Of a stretch of 64,000 nt of DNA, positions 16,266 to 24,359 are shown one piece after another. A model generated the notes under the pieces. It was not told the origin of the DNA and did not search any database. It saw only the letters and a list, made by a program, of their open reading frames with translations. Origin of the DNA: Hyphomicrobiales bacterium. Lineage in GTDB: Bacteria > Pseudomonadota > Alphaproteobacteria > Rhizobiales > Rhizobiaceae. A program made the position numbers and the translations under genes. Position 1 is the first letter of the stretch. Each line of letters begins with the position of its first letter. The stretch lies in assembly GCA_900473175.1 (NCBI GenBank), contig UCKM01000006.1, forward strand, positions 62,001-126,000, read 5' to 3'.

Positions 16266-17257
16266 CCGGCATCACGGCACGCATCAGGAATCTGTTCGGT
16301 CCGGAGATGGCCGGGCCGGGTTTCGCCTTTCTCGCAGTCATGCTGTTCTTCGGCATCGCCTCGCCGCAATTCCTGAGTGGCGCGACATTCGGATCGGTGG
16401 CCTTTCAGCTTCCCGAACTCGGGCTTCTTACCCTTGCCATGCTGCTGCCGGTGCTGACCGGCGGCCTCAACCTCGCCATCACCTTCACCGCCAACCTGGC
16501 CGGCCTGACGGTTGCCTGGGTGCTCCAGGCCAATGGCGGTGTCGATGCCGGCATTGGCGCCTTCCTTCTCGGCTGCGTCCTCGCCATCGCAGTTGGCGCG
16601 GCGACTGGCGTGGTAATGGGGCTGGTGATCGCCTATACGCGCGCCCACCCGATCCTCGTTTCGCTGTCGATGATGATCTTCGTACGCGGCCTCGGCGAGT
16701 TCCTGACCCGCGGCGGAGATGTTTCCGGCTTTCCCGCCTTCCTGCAGCCGATAGGCCACGGCAGCTTCCTCGGGATACCCATCCCGCTATTGATCTTCAT
16801 CGCCTGCGTGCTGCTCTGGCACGTGCTCCTCACGCGCTTCAAGCTCGGCTTCAACACGTATATGATCGGCTCCAACATCGAGGCGGCACGCTACTCCGGT
16901 GTCAACACGCGCAAGGTGATCGTGCTTGTCTATACGCTCTCGGGTGCGATGTGTGCGGTCGCCGGCATCATCATGCTGGCCCGTTTCAACTCCGTCCGCG
17001 TCGGCCATGGCGAATCCTACCTGCTGATCACCGTGCTCGCCTGCTTTCTCGGCGGCGTCAATCCGTTCGGCGGCTTCGGGCGTGTCATTCCGGTCTTCGT
17101 CGCCCTCGTCGTTCTTCAGCTTCTCTCGTCGGGGCTCAATCTCATGGGCGCCAACCAGCATCTGGCAACTGCGGTATGGGGCATTCTGCTCCTCGCGGTA
17201 ATGATCCTGCGCTGGCTCGCCGCTCAACTTATGATTTTCAATCGCAGGAAAGGATAG
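16262..17257 (+). CDS. Sugar ABC transporter permease 2 (RbsC class)
   Basis: Second permease, 331 residues, with its start overlapping the previous stop by 4 nt and a GGGAGG ribosome site. It carries the same architecture as its neighbour: PVLTGGLNLAITFTANLAGL corresponds to the GGIDLS segment, GSNIEAARYSGVNTRKVIV to the cytoplasmic coupling loop, and LLITVLACFLGGVNPFGGFGRV to the GGxxxxGG segment. Two distinct permeases in the operon suggest a heterodimeric channel rather than the RbsC homodimer. Confidence 0.94.
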   Translation: MTGITARIRNLFGPEMAGPGFAFLAVMLFFGIASPQFLSGATFGSVAFQLPELGLLTLAMLLPVLTGGLNLAITFTANLAGLTVAWVLQANGGVDAGIGAFLLGCVLAIAVGAATGVVMGLVIAYTRAHPILVSLSMMIFVRGLGEFLTRGGDVSGFPAFLQPIGHGSFLGIPIPLLIFIACVLLWHVLLTRFKLGFNTYMIGSNIEAARYSGVNTRKVIVLVYTLSGAMCAVAGIIMLARFNSVRVGHGESYLLITVLACFLGGVNPFGGFGRVIPVFVALVVLQLLSSGLNLMGANQHLATAVWGILLLAVMILRWLAAQLMIFNRRKG

Positions 17258-17261
17258 GACA

Positions 17262-18116
17262 ATGTCTGTTCAGGGATTTGGCGTTCACACCAGCATGTGG
17301 ACAATGAACTGGGACCGCGCCGGGGCCGAGAAGGCCATCGCGGCCGCAGTCAAATACAAAATGGATTTCATCGAGATCGCACTCCTCAACGCGCCGGCAG
17401 TCGATGCCGCCCATACGCGTGCCCTTCTCGAAAAGCATAACTTGCCAGCGGTCTGTTCGCTGGGCTTGCCGGAACGCGCATGGGCCTCCGTACGCCCGGA
17501 GGCGGCGATCGAACATCTGAAGGTTGCCATCGACAAGACCGCCGAAATGGGGGCCGTGGCTCTGTCCGGCGTCATCTATGGCGGCATCGGCGAGCGCACC
17601 GGCGTGCCGCCGACCGAAGCGGAATACGACAACATCGCCCGGGTTCTGACCGCAGCGGCCAAGTACGCCAAGCCGCTCGGCATCGAGCTTGGAGTCGAAG
17701 CAGTCAACCGCTACGAAAACCATCTGATCAACACGGGTTGGCAGGCGGTGAACATGATCGAACGCGTCGGCGCCGACAACGTCTTCGTCCATCTCGATAC
17801 CTACCACATGAATATCGAGGAGAAGGGCGCGGCCAACGGCATCCTCGACGCCCGCGAACACCTGAAATACATCCATCTGTCGGAAAGCGACCGGGGAACG
17901 CCGGGCTATGGCAACTGCCCCTGGGATGAAATCTACGCCGCGCTTGCAGCTATCGGATTCAAGGGCGGCCTTGCTATGGAGAGCTTCATCAATATGCCGG
18001 CAGAAGTTGCCTACGGACTGGCCGTATGGCGCCCGGTGGCCAAGGACGAAGCGGAGGTCATGGGCAATGGCCTGCCCTTCCTGCGCAACAAGGCCGCGCA
18101 ATACGGCCTGATTTGA
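17262..18116 (+). CDS. Sugar 3-epimerase-like TIM-barrel enzyme (D-tagatose/D-psicose 3-epimerase family)
   Basis: A 284-residue AP-endonuclease-type TIM barrel. The metal and catalytic residues of ketose 3-epimerases are in place: Glu146 in GVEAVNRYE, Asp179 in LDTYHMNIEE, His205 in YIHLSESDR, and Glu240 in AMESF. The NRYENH and DTYHMNIEE motifs are specific to the tagatose/psicose 3-epimerase group rather than to xylose isomerase or IolE. It is the last gene of the sugar ABC operon, 4 nt after the second permease, with a GGAAAGGA ribosome site. It likely converts the imported ketose to its C3 epimer; no kinase is in this operon, so downstream steps must be elsewhere. Confidence 0.88.
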   Translation: MSVQGFGVHTSMWTMNWDRAGAEKAIAAAVKYKMDFIEIALLNAPAVDAAHTRALLEKHNLPAVCSLGLPERAWASVRPEAAIEHLKVAIDKTAEMGAVALSGVIYGGIGERTGVPPTEAEYDNIARVLTAAAKYAKPLGIELGVEAVNRYENHLINTGWQAVNMIERVGADNVFVHLDTYHMNIEEKGAANGILDAREHLKYIHLSESDRGTPGYGNCPWDEIYAALAAIGFKGGLAMESFINMPAEVAYGLAVWRPVAKDEAEVMGNGLPFLRNKAAQYGLI

Positions 18117-18130
18117 TCGATACGGCAGCA

Positions 18131-18157
18131 CCTCTTCCGCAGAATAAGCGGAAGAGG
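18131..18157 (+). terminator. Stem-loop ending the sugar ABC operon
   Basis: CCTCTTCCGC and GCGGAAGAGG form a perfect 10-bp stem with a 7-nt loop 14 nt after the epimerase stop. There is no T-run, as is common for rhizobial terminator-like stems. Confidence 0.65.
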
Positions 18158-18333
18158 ACTGGCCTCGGCGACTGCGGTAAATCGCCCATTCAGGCGACCT
18201 GTTCCCCGTTTCAAATCGTGTATATAGTCTCAAAATGTCTTGTGGGACCGACGTCGGCTGCCAGTACCGCAGTCACAAAAGTTTTGCCACGGGCTGGTAG
18301 TTAGCGACTTCTCATTAAACCGGATTGACCCGC

Positions 18334-19512
18334 ATGACCGTCAATCGCCCGCCAAAGAAAAAGACCCACCATACGAGCAAGCGCCCGCCCTTCGAGCGGA
18401 TCGCGCTGCTTTTGCAGGGCGGCGGAGCGCTCGGCTCCTATCAGGCTGGTGTCTACCAGGCGCTTGCCGAGTCCGACCTGCATCCCGACTGGGTAGCTGG
18501 GATTTCAATCGGCGCGATCAACTCTGCCTTGATTGCCGGGAATGCGGCTCACAAGCGCGTCGACGCGCTGCGTGCTTTCTGGGAGACAATCACCGAGCCG
18601 CCATTTGGCCTCGCCTCGCTCGCCTCTGATCTCCTTGGCAGACTTGCTGCAAGAGGTGATGTGGCGCACGGTTTCGTCAATCAGGCGCAGGCGTTTGCAA
18701 CCATGGTAAACGGGGCGCCGGGCTTTTTTGTACCGCGTCCGCTGCCGCCTTTCATCTCGCCGGCTGGAAGCATGGAGGCTGAGAGCTACTACGACGTTGC
18801 CCCGCTAAAGGCGACGCTTGAGCAATTGGTCGATTTCGACCGCATCAATTCCGGGCCGATGCGGTTCAGCGTTGGGGCAGTAAATGTTCGCTCCGGCAAT
18901 TTCGAATATTTCGACAGCACGACGACCCAAATAACGCCCGAACACATCATGGCCAGTGGCGCTTTGCCACCCGGGTTCCCGGCGACAAGGATCGAGGGCG
19001 AATACTATTGGGATGGCGGGCTGATCTCCAACACGCCGTTGCAATGGGTACTGGAAAGCTTTCCACGCAAGGACACGCTGGCATTCCAGGTGGATCTGTG
19101 GAACGCTAGGGGCGAGTTCCCCCGCGATCTGATTGGCATTGATCTGCGTCAGAAGGAAATCCGGTTCTCGAGCCGCACCCGTGCTGCCACCGACCAGTTC
19201 AAACGGGCGCAGCGCTTGCGCCGTGCGCTCAACCATCTGCTGAAGATGGTGCCGAAGGAGACGCTCGCAGCGGCAGACGACGAGACAAAGCTCCTGATCG
19301 AGCAGGCCGATGAAACTGTCTACAACATTGTTCAACTGATCTACCGTGCCAAATCCTACGAAGGGACGTCCAAAGACTATGAGTTTTCCCGTCTGACGAT
19401 GGAGGAGCACTGGGCCTCGGGATATAACGACGCGGTTCGCACATTGCGCCATCCTGAAGTACTGGAGCGCCCCAATACGCCGGATGGGGTTGCAACTTTT
19501 GACTTGGCCTAA
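18334..19512 (+). CDS. Patatin-like phospholipase (with DUF3734 C-terminus)
   Basis: A 392-residue patatin-family lipid acyl hydrolase. The oxyanion hole GGGALG is at 29-34, the nucleophile GISIG at 56-60 (Ser58), and the dyad aspartate in WDGG in the second half. The C-terminal part with YNIVQLIYRAKSYEGTSKDYEFSR matches the DUF3734 extension that many alphaproteobacterial patatins carry. The basic N-terminus (NRPPKKKTHHTSKRPP) is not a signal peptide. I use ATG 18334; a TTG three codons upstream is possible. It heads a three-gene unit with acetoacetate decarboxylase and 3-hydroxybutyrate dehydrogenase, which suggests a role in lipid or polyhydroxybutyrate turnover (inference). Confidence 0.92.
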   Translation: MTVNRPPKKKTHHTSKRPPFERIALLLQGGGALGSYQAGVYQALAESDLHPDWVAGISIGAINSALIAGNAAHKRVDALRAFWETITEPPFGLASLASDLLGRLAARGDVAHGFVNQAQAFATMVNGAPGFFVPRPLPPFISPAGSMEAESYYDVAPLKATLEQLVDFDRINSGPMRFSVGAVNVRSGNFEYFDSTTTQITPEHIMASGALPPGFPATRIEGEYYWDGGLISNTPLQWVLESFPRKDTLAFQVDLWNARGEFPRDLIGIDLRQKEIRFSSRTRAATDQFKRAQRLRRALNHLLKMVPKETLAAADDETKLLIEQADETVYNIVQLIYRAKSYEGTSKDYEFSRLTMEEHWASGYNDAVRTLRHPEVLERPNTPDGVATFDLA

Positions 19513-19539
19513 TCACTCCAACCGAGCAGCGAGCACGCC

Positions 19540-20298
19540 ATGAACATAGAAGATGTCCGCGCCAAAGCTTTCGCCATGCCGCTGAATGACCCGGCATATC
19601 CGAAGCCGCCTTATAAATTCTACAACCGCGAATACGTCGTCATCAATTACCGGACCGATCCGTCAGCACTTCGCGCCGTCGTGCCCGAGCCCCTCGAAGT
19701 GATCGGTGATACTGTCGCCTATGAATTTATCCGGATGCCGGATTCCACGGGGTTCGGCGATTATACCGAGACCGGCCAGGTGATACCCGTTCGCTTCAGG
19801 ACGCGTTCCGGCGAAATCCAGGAAGGCGGTTATGTCCATGCCATGTATCTTGATGATAACTCGCCCATTGCAGGCGGGCGCGAGATTTGGGGCTTTCCGA
19901 AGAAGCTTGCGACACCAAAGATCAAACATGAACAGGAGACCATCGTCGGCACGCTGCACTACGGAGACGTGCTGTGCGCGACCGCGACGATGGGATACAA
20001 ACATCGCGAGCTTGACTTCGGACCTCTGGCGAAAGCCATGGCGAAGCCGGCTTTCATGATCAAGATCATTCCGCATGTCGATTGTACGCCGCGCATTTGC
20101 GAACTCGTGCGCTATTACCTTGAGGACGTCACGGTAAAGGGAGCGTGGTCGGGTCCGGCGGCGCTGCAACTGTTTGAACACGCCATGTGCGACGTGGCTC
20201 GCTTGCCCGTGCGGGAAGTGATCTCGGCCAGTCATTACGTCGCCGATCTCACACTCGGGCTCGGCGAAGTCGTGTTCGACTATCTGAAACAGGATTGA
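19540..20298 (+). CDS. adc: Acetoacetate decarboxylase
   Basis: A 252-residue enzyme converting acetoacetate to acetone and CO2 through a Schiff base. The reactive lysine pair is at Lys121/Lys122 in [10 protein letters not shown], matching Lys115/Lys116 of the clostridial enzyme, and the acidic residue of the active site is near Glu77 in DYTETGQ. Length is close to the clostridial protein (244). It sits 27 nt after the patatin gene and 27 nt before 3-hydroxybutyrate dehydrogenase. Together they would interconvert 3-hydroxybutyrate, acetoacetate and acetone. Confidence 0.94.
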   Translation: MNIEDVRAKAFAMPLNDPAYPKPPYKFYNREYVVINYRTDPSALRAVVPEPLEVIGDTVAYEFIRMPDSTGFGDYTETGQVIPVRFRTRSGEIQEGGYVHAMYLDDNSPIAGGREIWGFPKKLATPKIKHEQETIVGTLHYGDVLCATATMGYKHRELDFGPLAKAMAKPAFMIKIIPHVDCTPRICELVRYYLEDVTVKGAWSGPAALQLFEHAMCDVARLPVREVISASHYVADLTLGLGEVVFDYLKQD

Positions 20299-20325
20299 TT
20301 TTTATAACACTCGAAGAGGTGCAGA

Positions 20326-21108
20326 ATGTCTCGTTTTACAGGAAGAGTTGCTGTCATTACCGGAGCGGCCAGCGGCATCGGCAAGGAAATAGCCCTGCGC
20401 TTTGCCGCTGAAGGCGGTGTTCCCGTGATTGCTGATCTCAATATTGACGCCGCCAACGCGGCAGCCGAGGAATTCAAGTCCAATGGCGGCGATGCATTCG
20501 CTGTCGCGATGAACGTGACTGAAGAGGCCGAGGTCGAGAAAGGCGTTGCCGACGTTATCGCCAAATACGGAAAGATCGACATTCTGGTCAGTAATGCGGG
20601 TATCCAGATCGTCAAGCCGCTGGTCGATTTTCCCTTTGCCGACTGGAAGAAGCTTATCTCTATCCATCTCGATGGCGCGTTCCTGACAACGAAGGCCTGC
20701 CTCAAGCACATGTACGCCGCCAATTACGGCCGCATCATCTACATGGGTTCGGTACACTCCAAAGAAGCATCGAAACTCAAGGCTCCATACGTGACCGCCA
20801 AGCACGGGCTGATCGGCCTCGCCAAGGTGGTGGCGAAAGAGGGCGCCGAGCACAATGTTTCCGCCAATGTCGTTTGCCCGGGCTTCGTTCGCACCCCTCT
20901 GGTCGACAAGCAGATTCCGGAGCAGGCCAAGGAACTCGGCATCACCGAAGACCAGGTGATCAAGACCGTGATGCTGAAGGATACCGTAGACGGCGAGTTC
21001 ACCACCACTGACGACGTGGCGGATGCGGTGCTGTATTTTGCCGCTTCAAAGACCAACGCGTTGACCGGTCAGTCTTTGGTCGTGAGCCACGGCTGGTATA
21101 TGCAATAG
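20326..21108 (+). CDS. bdhA: D-3-hydroxybutyrate dehydrogenase
   Basis: A 260-residue NAD-dependent SDR that oxidises D-3-hydroxybutyrate to acetoacetate. The cofactor motif TGAASGIGK is at 12-20, NAG at 90-92, and the catalytic triad Ser142, Tyr155, Lys159. The NVVCPGFVRTPLVDKQIPEQAKELGI stretch and the C-terminal LTGQSLVVSHGWYMQ are characteristic of bacterial BdhA. A GAAGAGG ribosome site precedes the ATG. Third gene of the ketone-body unit. Confidence 0.95.
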   Translation: MSRFTGRVAVITGAASGIGKEIALRFAAEGGVPVIADLNIDAANAAAEEFKSNGGDAFAVAMNVTEEAEVEKGVADVIAKYGKIDILVSNAGIQIVKPLVDFPFADWKKLISIHLDGAFLTTKACLKHMYAANYGRIIYMGSVHSKEASKLKAPYVTAKHGLIGLAKVVAKEGAEHNVSANVVCPGFVRTPLVDKQIPEQAKELGITEDQVIKTVMLKDTVDGEFTTTDDVADAVLYFAASKTNALTGQSLVVSHGWYMQ

Positions 21109-21122
21109 TCTGTCCGCTGAAA

Positions 21123-21145
21123 GGCCGCGTCTGAACCACGTGGCC
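21123..21145. terminator. Bidirectional stem-loop between convergent genes
   Basis: GGCCGCGT and ACGTGGCC pair over 8 bp with one G-U and a 7-nt loop, centred in the 47-bp gap between the bdhA stop and the lysozyme-inhibitor stop. There is no T-run. Confidence 0.5.
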
Positions 21146-21155
21146 CCTTCAAGAA

Positions 21156-21464
21156 CTACTCGACTTCGCAAGTCGTGCTGGCGCCGTTTCGGGTGAGCTT
21201 TGCGCTTTTGCCGGTAACCCAGAACTCGGTATTTTCATCCGCATACCGGCCACCATCGGCCGATAGCGCTTGAGGCAGGGTATATTTGTCGCCGCTGTCG
21301 GCGAATACGAGGTCGGCGATACCAAAACCATCGCCGGGCGGCGTGAAGGTGACGGTCAATCTTGATCCATCAGCGCATTTGTACTTCACGTCCTTGGCCA
21401 ACGCCGCGGCCGGGGCACATATAAGCACAATACTGCTCATCCACACGATCAATTTGCGCGTCAT
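21156..21464 (-). CDS. MliC/PliC-family C-type lysozyme inhibitor, periplasmic
   Basis: A 102-residue exported protein. A Sec signal peptide (MTRKLIVWMSSIVLICAPAAALA, about 23 residues) precedes the MliC core: VKYKCADGSRLTVTF, LPQALSADGGRYADENTEFWVTGKSAKLTR, and a final Cys that can pair with the first (KC...TTCEVE). The cysteine inside the signal does not sit in a proper lipobox, so it is the soluble periplasmic (PliC-like) form rather than the outer-membrane lipoprotein. Known members protect peptidoglycan from host lysozyme. It starts 2 nt after the DUF1810 gene ends, so the two are probably co-transcribed. Confidence 0.9.
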   Translation of the reverse strand: MTRKLIVWMSSIVLICAPAAALAKDVKYKCADGSRLTVTFTPPGDGFGIADLVFADSGDKYTLPQALSADGGRYADENTEFWVTGKSAKLTRNGASTTCEVE

Positions 21465-21466
21465 GG

Positions 21467-21910
21467 TCAGTCTCTCCCTTGTGAGATCAATGCGAGTGTC
21501 CGTTCATCGGGCATGCCGCCGCACCAGCGCTCCAGCGCCTGACGGTATGGACTGTCTGTTTCGTCCGCCACCCTTCCAAACAATGTCATGGATGAGCGGA
21601 ATTTCATGTCGTCGGGAGAACCAAAGATCGCGTGCAACGAATGAGCGTTCGCCCGCAGGACGATCCTCGTACATTCATCAAGCCGGAGGCCGAGAACGGG
21701 ATGGGCAAGATAGGCGCGCGCCTCGTCCAGCGAGACGATGCCATAGAACTCCGCGGTAGACGATCTTCCAAGACCTCGCAATTGCGGGAACACAAACCAC
21801 ATCCAGTGGCTTTGCTTGCGCCCGGCCCGCAATTCTTCCAGCACGTCCTGGTAGAGGTGTGCCTGTGCCATCACAAACCGCTTGAGGTCAAAAGGATCGT
21901 CCGGCGGCAT
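21467..21910 (-). CDS. DUF1810 family protein
   Basis: A 147-residue cytoplasmic protein with the DUF1810 pattern: DPFDLKRFVMAQ at the N-terminus, ELRAGRKQSHWMWFVFPQLRGLGRS, then YLAHPVLGLRLDECTRIVL and FGSPDDMKFRSSMTLF. The strongly conserved HWMWFVFPQ segment makes the assignment safe; function is unknown. The AAGGAGG ribosome site is well placed. It is divergent from the DUF2721 gene and upstream of the lysozyme inhibitor in the same transcript. Confidence 0.9.
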   Translation of the reverse strand: MPPDDPFDLKRFVMAQAHLYQDVLEELRAGRKQSHWMWFVFPQLRGLGRSSTAEFYGIVSLDEARAYLAHPVLGLRLDECTRIVLRANAHSLHAIFGSPDDMKFRSSMTLFGRVADETDSPYRQALERWCGGMPDERTLALISQGRD

Positions 21911-22064
21911 GTCCGCCTCCTTGCATCCACAGGTTGTTGCTGCGCAAAGCTCTTTTCAGCACGGACAATGTATGTTGTGACAGCGATGTTGTACATATTT
22001 GTCATCGCGGGCCAGGGCCGCGACAGGGGCTGGCTCGACGCAGCGTGCCAATGGAGGATGATTT

Positions 22065-22538
22065 ATGGTTGATGCAACAACATCACCGGTCATTGTTTCG
22101 ATCGTCAACACACTCGAGACAGCGCTGACCCCTGTCTTCCTGCTCGCCGGCACCGCCGGATTTCTCAATGCCTTCATCGCCCGGCTGGCCCGCGTCTCCG
22201 ACCGGGTCAATGCGATCTCAGATCTTATTGAGGCGGACCGCGAACTTAACGCCGCGCGCCTTTCGCAACTGAGCTATCTGCGTTTCAGGACCCTGGCCTT
22301 GGAGATTGCCGTATTGTTTGGCACCTGTGCTGGCGTTTTGACCTGCCTTGCAATTATCTCACTGCTGGGAGGCGCCATCGGCCGCGAGAACTTTCGCGAA
22401 TATATTCTTTACTGGCTCTTCGCCGGCGCTGTCTTTGCACTGGTAGGCTCGCTCGTCGCCTTTCTGTGTGAAATGCTGGCTGCAAGCCAGAGCATGTTGC
22501 GCCAGATATCCAGGGATCAGCGTACAAGACGAAAATGA
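22065..22538 (+). CDS. DUF2721 family membrane protein
   Basis: A 157-residue integral membrane protein. Hydrophobic segments lie around residues 15-40, 75-103 and 115-140, and the DUF2721 core LLAGTAGFLNAFIARLARVSDRV joins the first helix to an amphipathic stretch with the invariant RxxRVxDR-like pattern. A GGAGGA ribosome site precedes the start. Function unknown. No operon partner on this strand. Confidence 0.88.
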   Translation: MVDATTSPVIVSIVNTLETALTPVFLLAGTAGFLNAFIARLARVSDRVNAISDLIEADRELNAARLSQLSYLRFRTLALEIAVLFGTCAGVLTCLAIISLLGGAIGRENFREYILYWLFAGAVFALVGSLVAFLCEMLAASQSMLRQISRDQRTRRK

Positions 22539-22770
22539 ATGGGGCTATGTGCCCTTGACAGTGCAATTGCCGCCAGGCCAGTTGGAATTGAGCACAACGT
22601 TCGGTTGCACAAGCGGGGGAAAGAGAAAGATCGGAACGTGCGGCCAGTTATTCAGATCGACCCAAACTGACCGGACTCTACCTCCGACTAAGAAATTATA
22701 GCGAGCCCACGGTTGATTGAAGGTCTGGCTCTATACGTGCACACTGTCGAGGCTGATTGACCCCAGCAGG
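22539..22770. other. Intergenic region, nothing recognised
   Basis: Together with the following terminator this makes 302 bp between DUF2721 and the small membrane gene. No frame with a ribosome site and protein-like composition is present, and no RNA gene is recognisable. Confidence 0.45.
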
Positions 22771-22818
22771 GGCCCGGCTATCCCATACCACCCACCAAGC
22801 CCGGCCGGGCCTTTTTTT
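22771..22818 (+). terminator. Rho-independent terminator with T7 tract
   Basis: GGCCCGGC (22771-22778) pairs with GCCGGGCC (22804-22811), and seven T residues follow immediately (22812-22818). A compact alternative hairpin GCCC-GGCC-GGGC (22799-22810) also sits next to the T-run. This is the clearest intrinsic terminator in the window. It ends only 22 nt before the start codon of the next small gene. Confidence 0.75.
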
Positions 22819-22840
22819 AACTTTCCTGGTATTAACGAAG

Positions 22841-22978
22841 ATGAACCCAGACGAAACCAATTCGCCTTCGCCAAAAGCGGAATATGAACCGTACCTCACG
22901 CCGGTTTTGCCCTACGTCATCACCTTCATAGCCATTTCCATCATCGTTATCCTCGTCGGATGGATGTCTCATCGATAG
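22841..22978 (+). CDS. Small single-pass membrane peptide (45 residues)
   Basis: Open frame from ATG 22841: an acidic, proline-rich N-terminal half (MNPDETNSPSPKAEYEPYL) followed by one hydrophobic helix (PVLPYVITFIAISIIVILVGWM) and a short SHR end. The composition is typical of a real small membrane protein, but the ribosome site is poor and an intrinsic terminator lies directly upstream. A longer in-frame start at 22757 would run through the terminator hairpin. No family recognised. Confidence 0.45.
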   Translation: MNPDETNSPSPKAEYEPYLTPVLPYVITFIAISIIVILVGWMSHR

Positions 22979-23089
22979 GAATGCCTGAAGTATTGTTTCG
23001 GCGCTTTGAGATGCAATATTCCGTGGTGTACCCTATTATTCCATTTCGGGAGTATGCAGGGCCCTGCCGGGGGTTGGGAGAACGGCGTG

Positions 23090-23758
23090 ATGCGCAAATT
23101 TTTGCTGGTCTTGTCTGCTGGCTGGTGCATGGCCACCATTGCCACAACCTCGGGCTTCGCTGAAGGAACGGAGATGGAGCTCACGGGCAAGGGCCTCGGT
23201 CCTCCAGCTTTTCGTGCCTTTTGCGGGCAATATCCGAGCCTCTGCAATACGCGTACCGGAGCCAAGGTTGTGCAATTGACGGAGGAAAGGCGTAAGCAGC
23301 TTCAGTCCGTCAATTTGAGCGTCAACGCGGCCATCAGGCAGCAAAGCGACATGCAGACGAATGGCGTTGAAGATCTCTGGACGATCCCGACAAAGGCCGG
23401 CGACTGCGAGGATTTTGCCATTCTGAAGAAACGCGAACTGATGCGGCGCGGCTGGCCTGCGGCATCCCTCCTGCTCACCGTGGCGCGCCTGCCCTTCAGC
23501 AATGAAGGACATGTCGTTCTAACAGCGCGGACTTCGGACGGGGATCTCATCCTCGACAGCCGCAGCAGTTCCATCAAGGACTGGTCGGATACCTACTATC
23601 GCTATTATGCGCGTCAATCCCAGTATTCCGCCGGCTGGGAGCGTATCGGCAAGGCTATTCCGGTCAGCAGCACCGCAAAGCTGAAGGCCGCTCGTGCCCA
23701 TACGGCCAGCATCAGATTGCAGGACCTGGGGCTGATTGAAGTATCTGCACCCCGTTGA
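23090..23758 (+). CDS. Transglutaminase-like cysteine peptidase (BTLCP family), exported
   Basis: A 222-residue protein of the bacterial transglutaminase-like cysteine proteinase family, the group that includes LapG. I start at ATG 23090 because a GGGAG ribosome site and a Sec signal peptide follow (MRKFLLVLSAGWCMATIATTSGFA). The catalytic residues are Cys106 in AGDCEDFA, His141 in EGHVVL and Asp156 in LILDSR. Unlike LapG, no LapD or adhesin gene is nearby. Its last 47 bp overlap the 3' end of the DUF4864 gene on the other strand. Confidence 0.88.
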   Translation: MRKFLLVLSAGWCMATIATTSGFAEGTEMELTGKGLGPPAFRAFCGQYPSLCNTRTGAKVVQLTEERRKQLQSVNLSVNAAIRQQSDMQTNGVEDLWTIPTKAGDCEDFAILKKRELMRRGWPAASLLLTVARLPFSNEGHVVLTARTSDGDLILDSRSSSIKDWSDTYYRYYARQSQYSAGWERIGKAIPVSSTAKLKAARAHTASIRLQDLGLIEVSAPR

Positions 23759-24134
23759 TCCTGTAGAAGCCATCCGGCTGTCTTACCATCTGATAGATAG
23801 CAGTCCAATCTTTGCCGTCCGGTCCGGTAATCAGCACTTCCTGGATGACCAGATCGCCGACGACTTTGCTGCGACCAAACGCAAAGTTCCCGGGCCGGAA
23901 GACCGGCTGGTAGGTGCGCTTGACCATGTCGAAGAAGAGGTTCTGGTTGAGGAATTTTTCCTGTATTGCCGGCGATGCGAAGGAATAGGCCGCCGCAGCA
24001 TCGTTGTTAAGGAAGGCTGCGATCTGGTTCCTGATAATGAGCTGCGCGGAATCCACCGGCTCCTCGGCACGCACGATCCCCGCAGCGACCAACAATAGGC
24101 ACGCCGCCAATCCGCAGGAAGATACTCTGATCAT
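23712..24134 (-). CDS. DUF4864 family exported protein
   Basis: A 140-residue protein starting at ATG 24134, which has an AAGGAGGA ribosome site and a signal peptide (MIRVSSCGLAACLLLVAAGIVRA). The mature part fits DUF4864: IIRNQIAAFLNNDAAAAYSFASPAIQEKF, then VFRPGNFAFGRS and QMVRQPDGFYRINGVQI, an NTF2-like alpha+beta fold by appearance. Function unknown. The stop codon lies inside the convergent peptidase gene. Confidence 0.85.
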   Translation of the reverse strand: MIRVSSCGLAACLLLVAAGIVRAEEPVDSAQLIIRNQIAAFLNNDAAAAYSFASPAIQEKFLNQNLFFDMVKRTYQPVFRPGNFAFGRSKVVGDLVIQEVLITGPDGKDWTAIYQMVRQPDGFYRINGVQILQSAPGPAI

Positions 24135-24241
24135 CCCGTCCTCCTTGCACACCTCGAGCCCCTGATACCCTGCTTGCGATTGCTCGGGACGAGCCTTGCG
24201 ACTCGTTGCCCTTGCGGCAAGCCGAGATTTGCTATTGGTGC

Positions 24242-24265
24242 GTACAGGTGGAAAAATACCTGTAC
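24242..24265. promoter_or_regulatory. Perfect dyad in the DUF4864/MFS divergent promoter region
   Basis: GTACAGGT and ACCTGTAC are exact reverse complements separated by 8 nt, 95 bp upstream of the MFS start and 107 bp upstream of the DUF4864 start. The 24-bp length and symmetry fit an operator for a dimeric regulator; none is encoded next to it. Confidence 0.5.
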
Positions 24266-24359
24266 ATTCTCGCTCTTGCAATGAGAGGCGCGCCGGTCCT
24301 CGATGCGGACACCTGTTTTCCATGACCAATGACGATCAAGGCGAGGGCCCGGTGCCATC

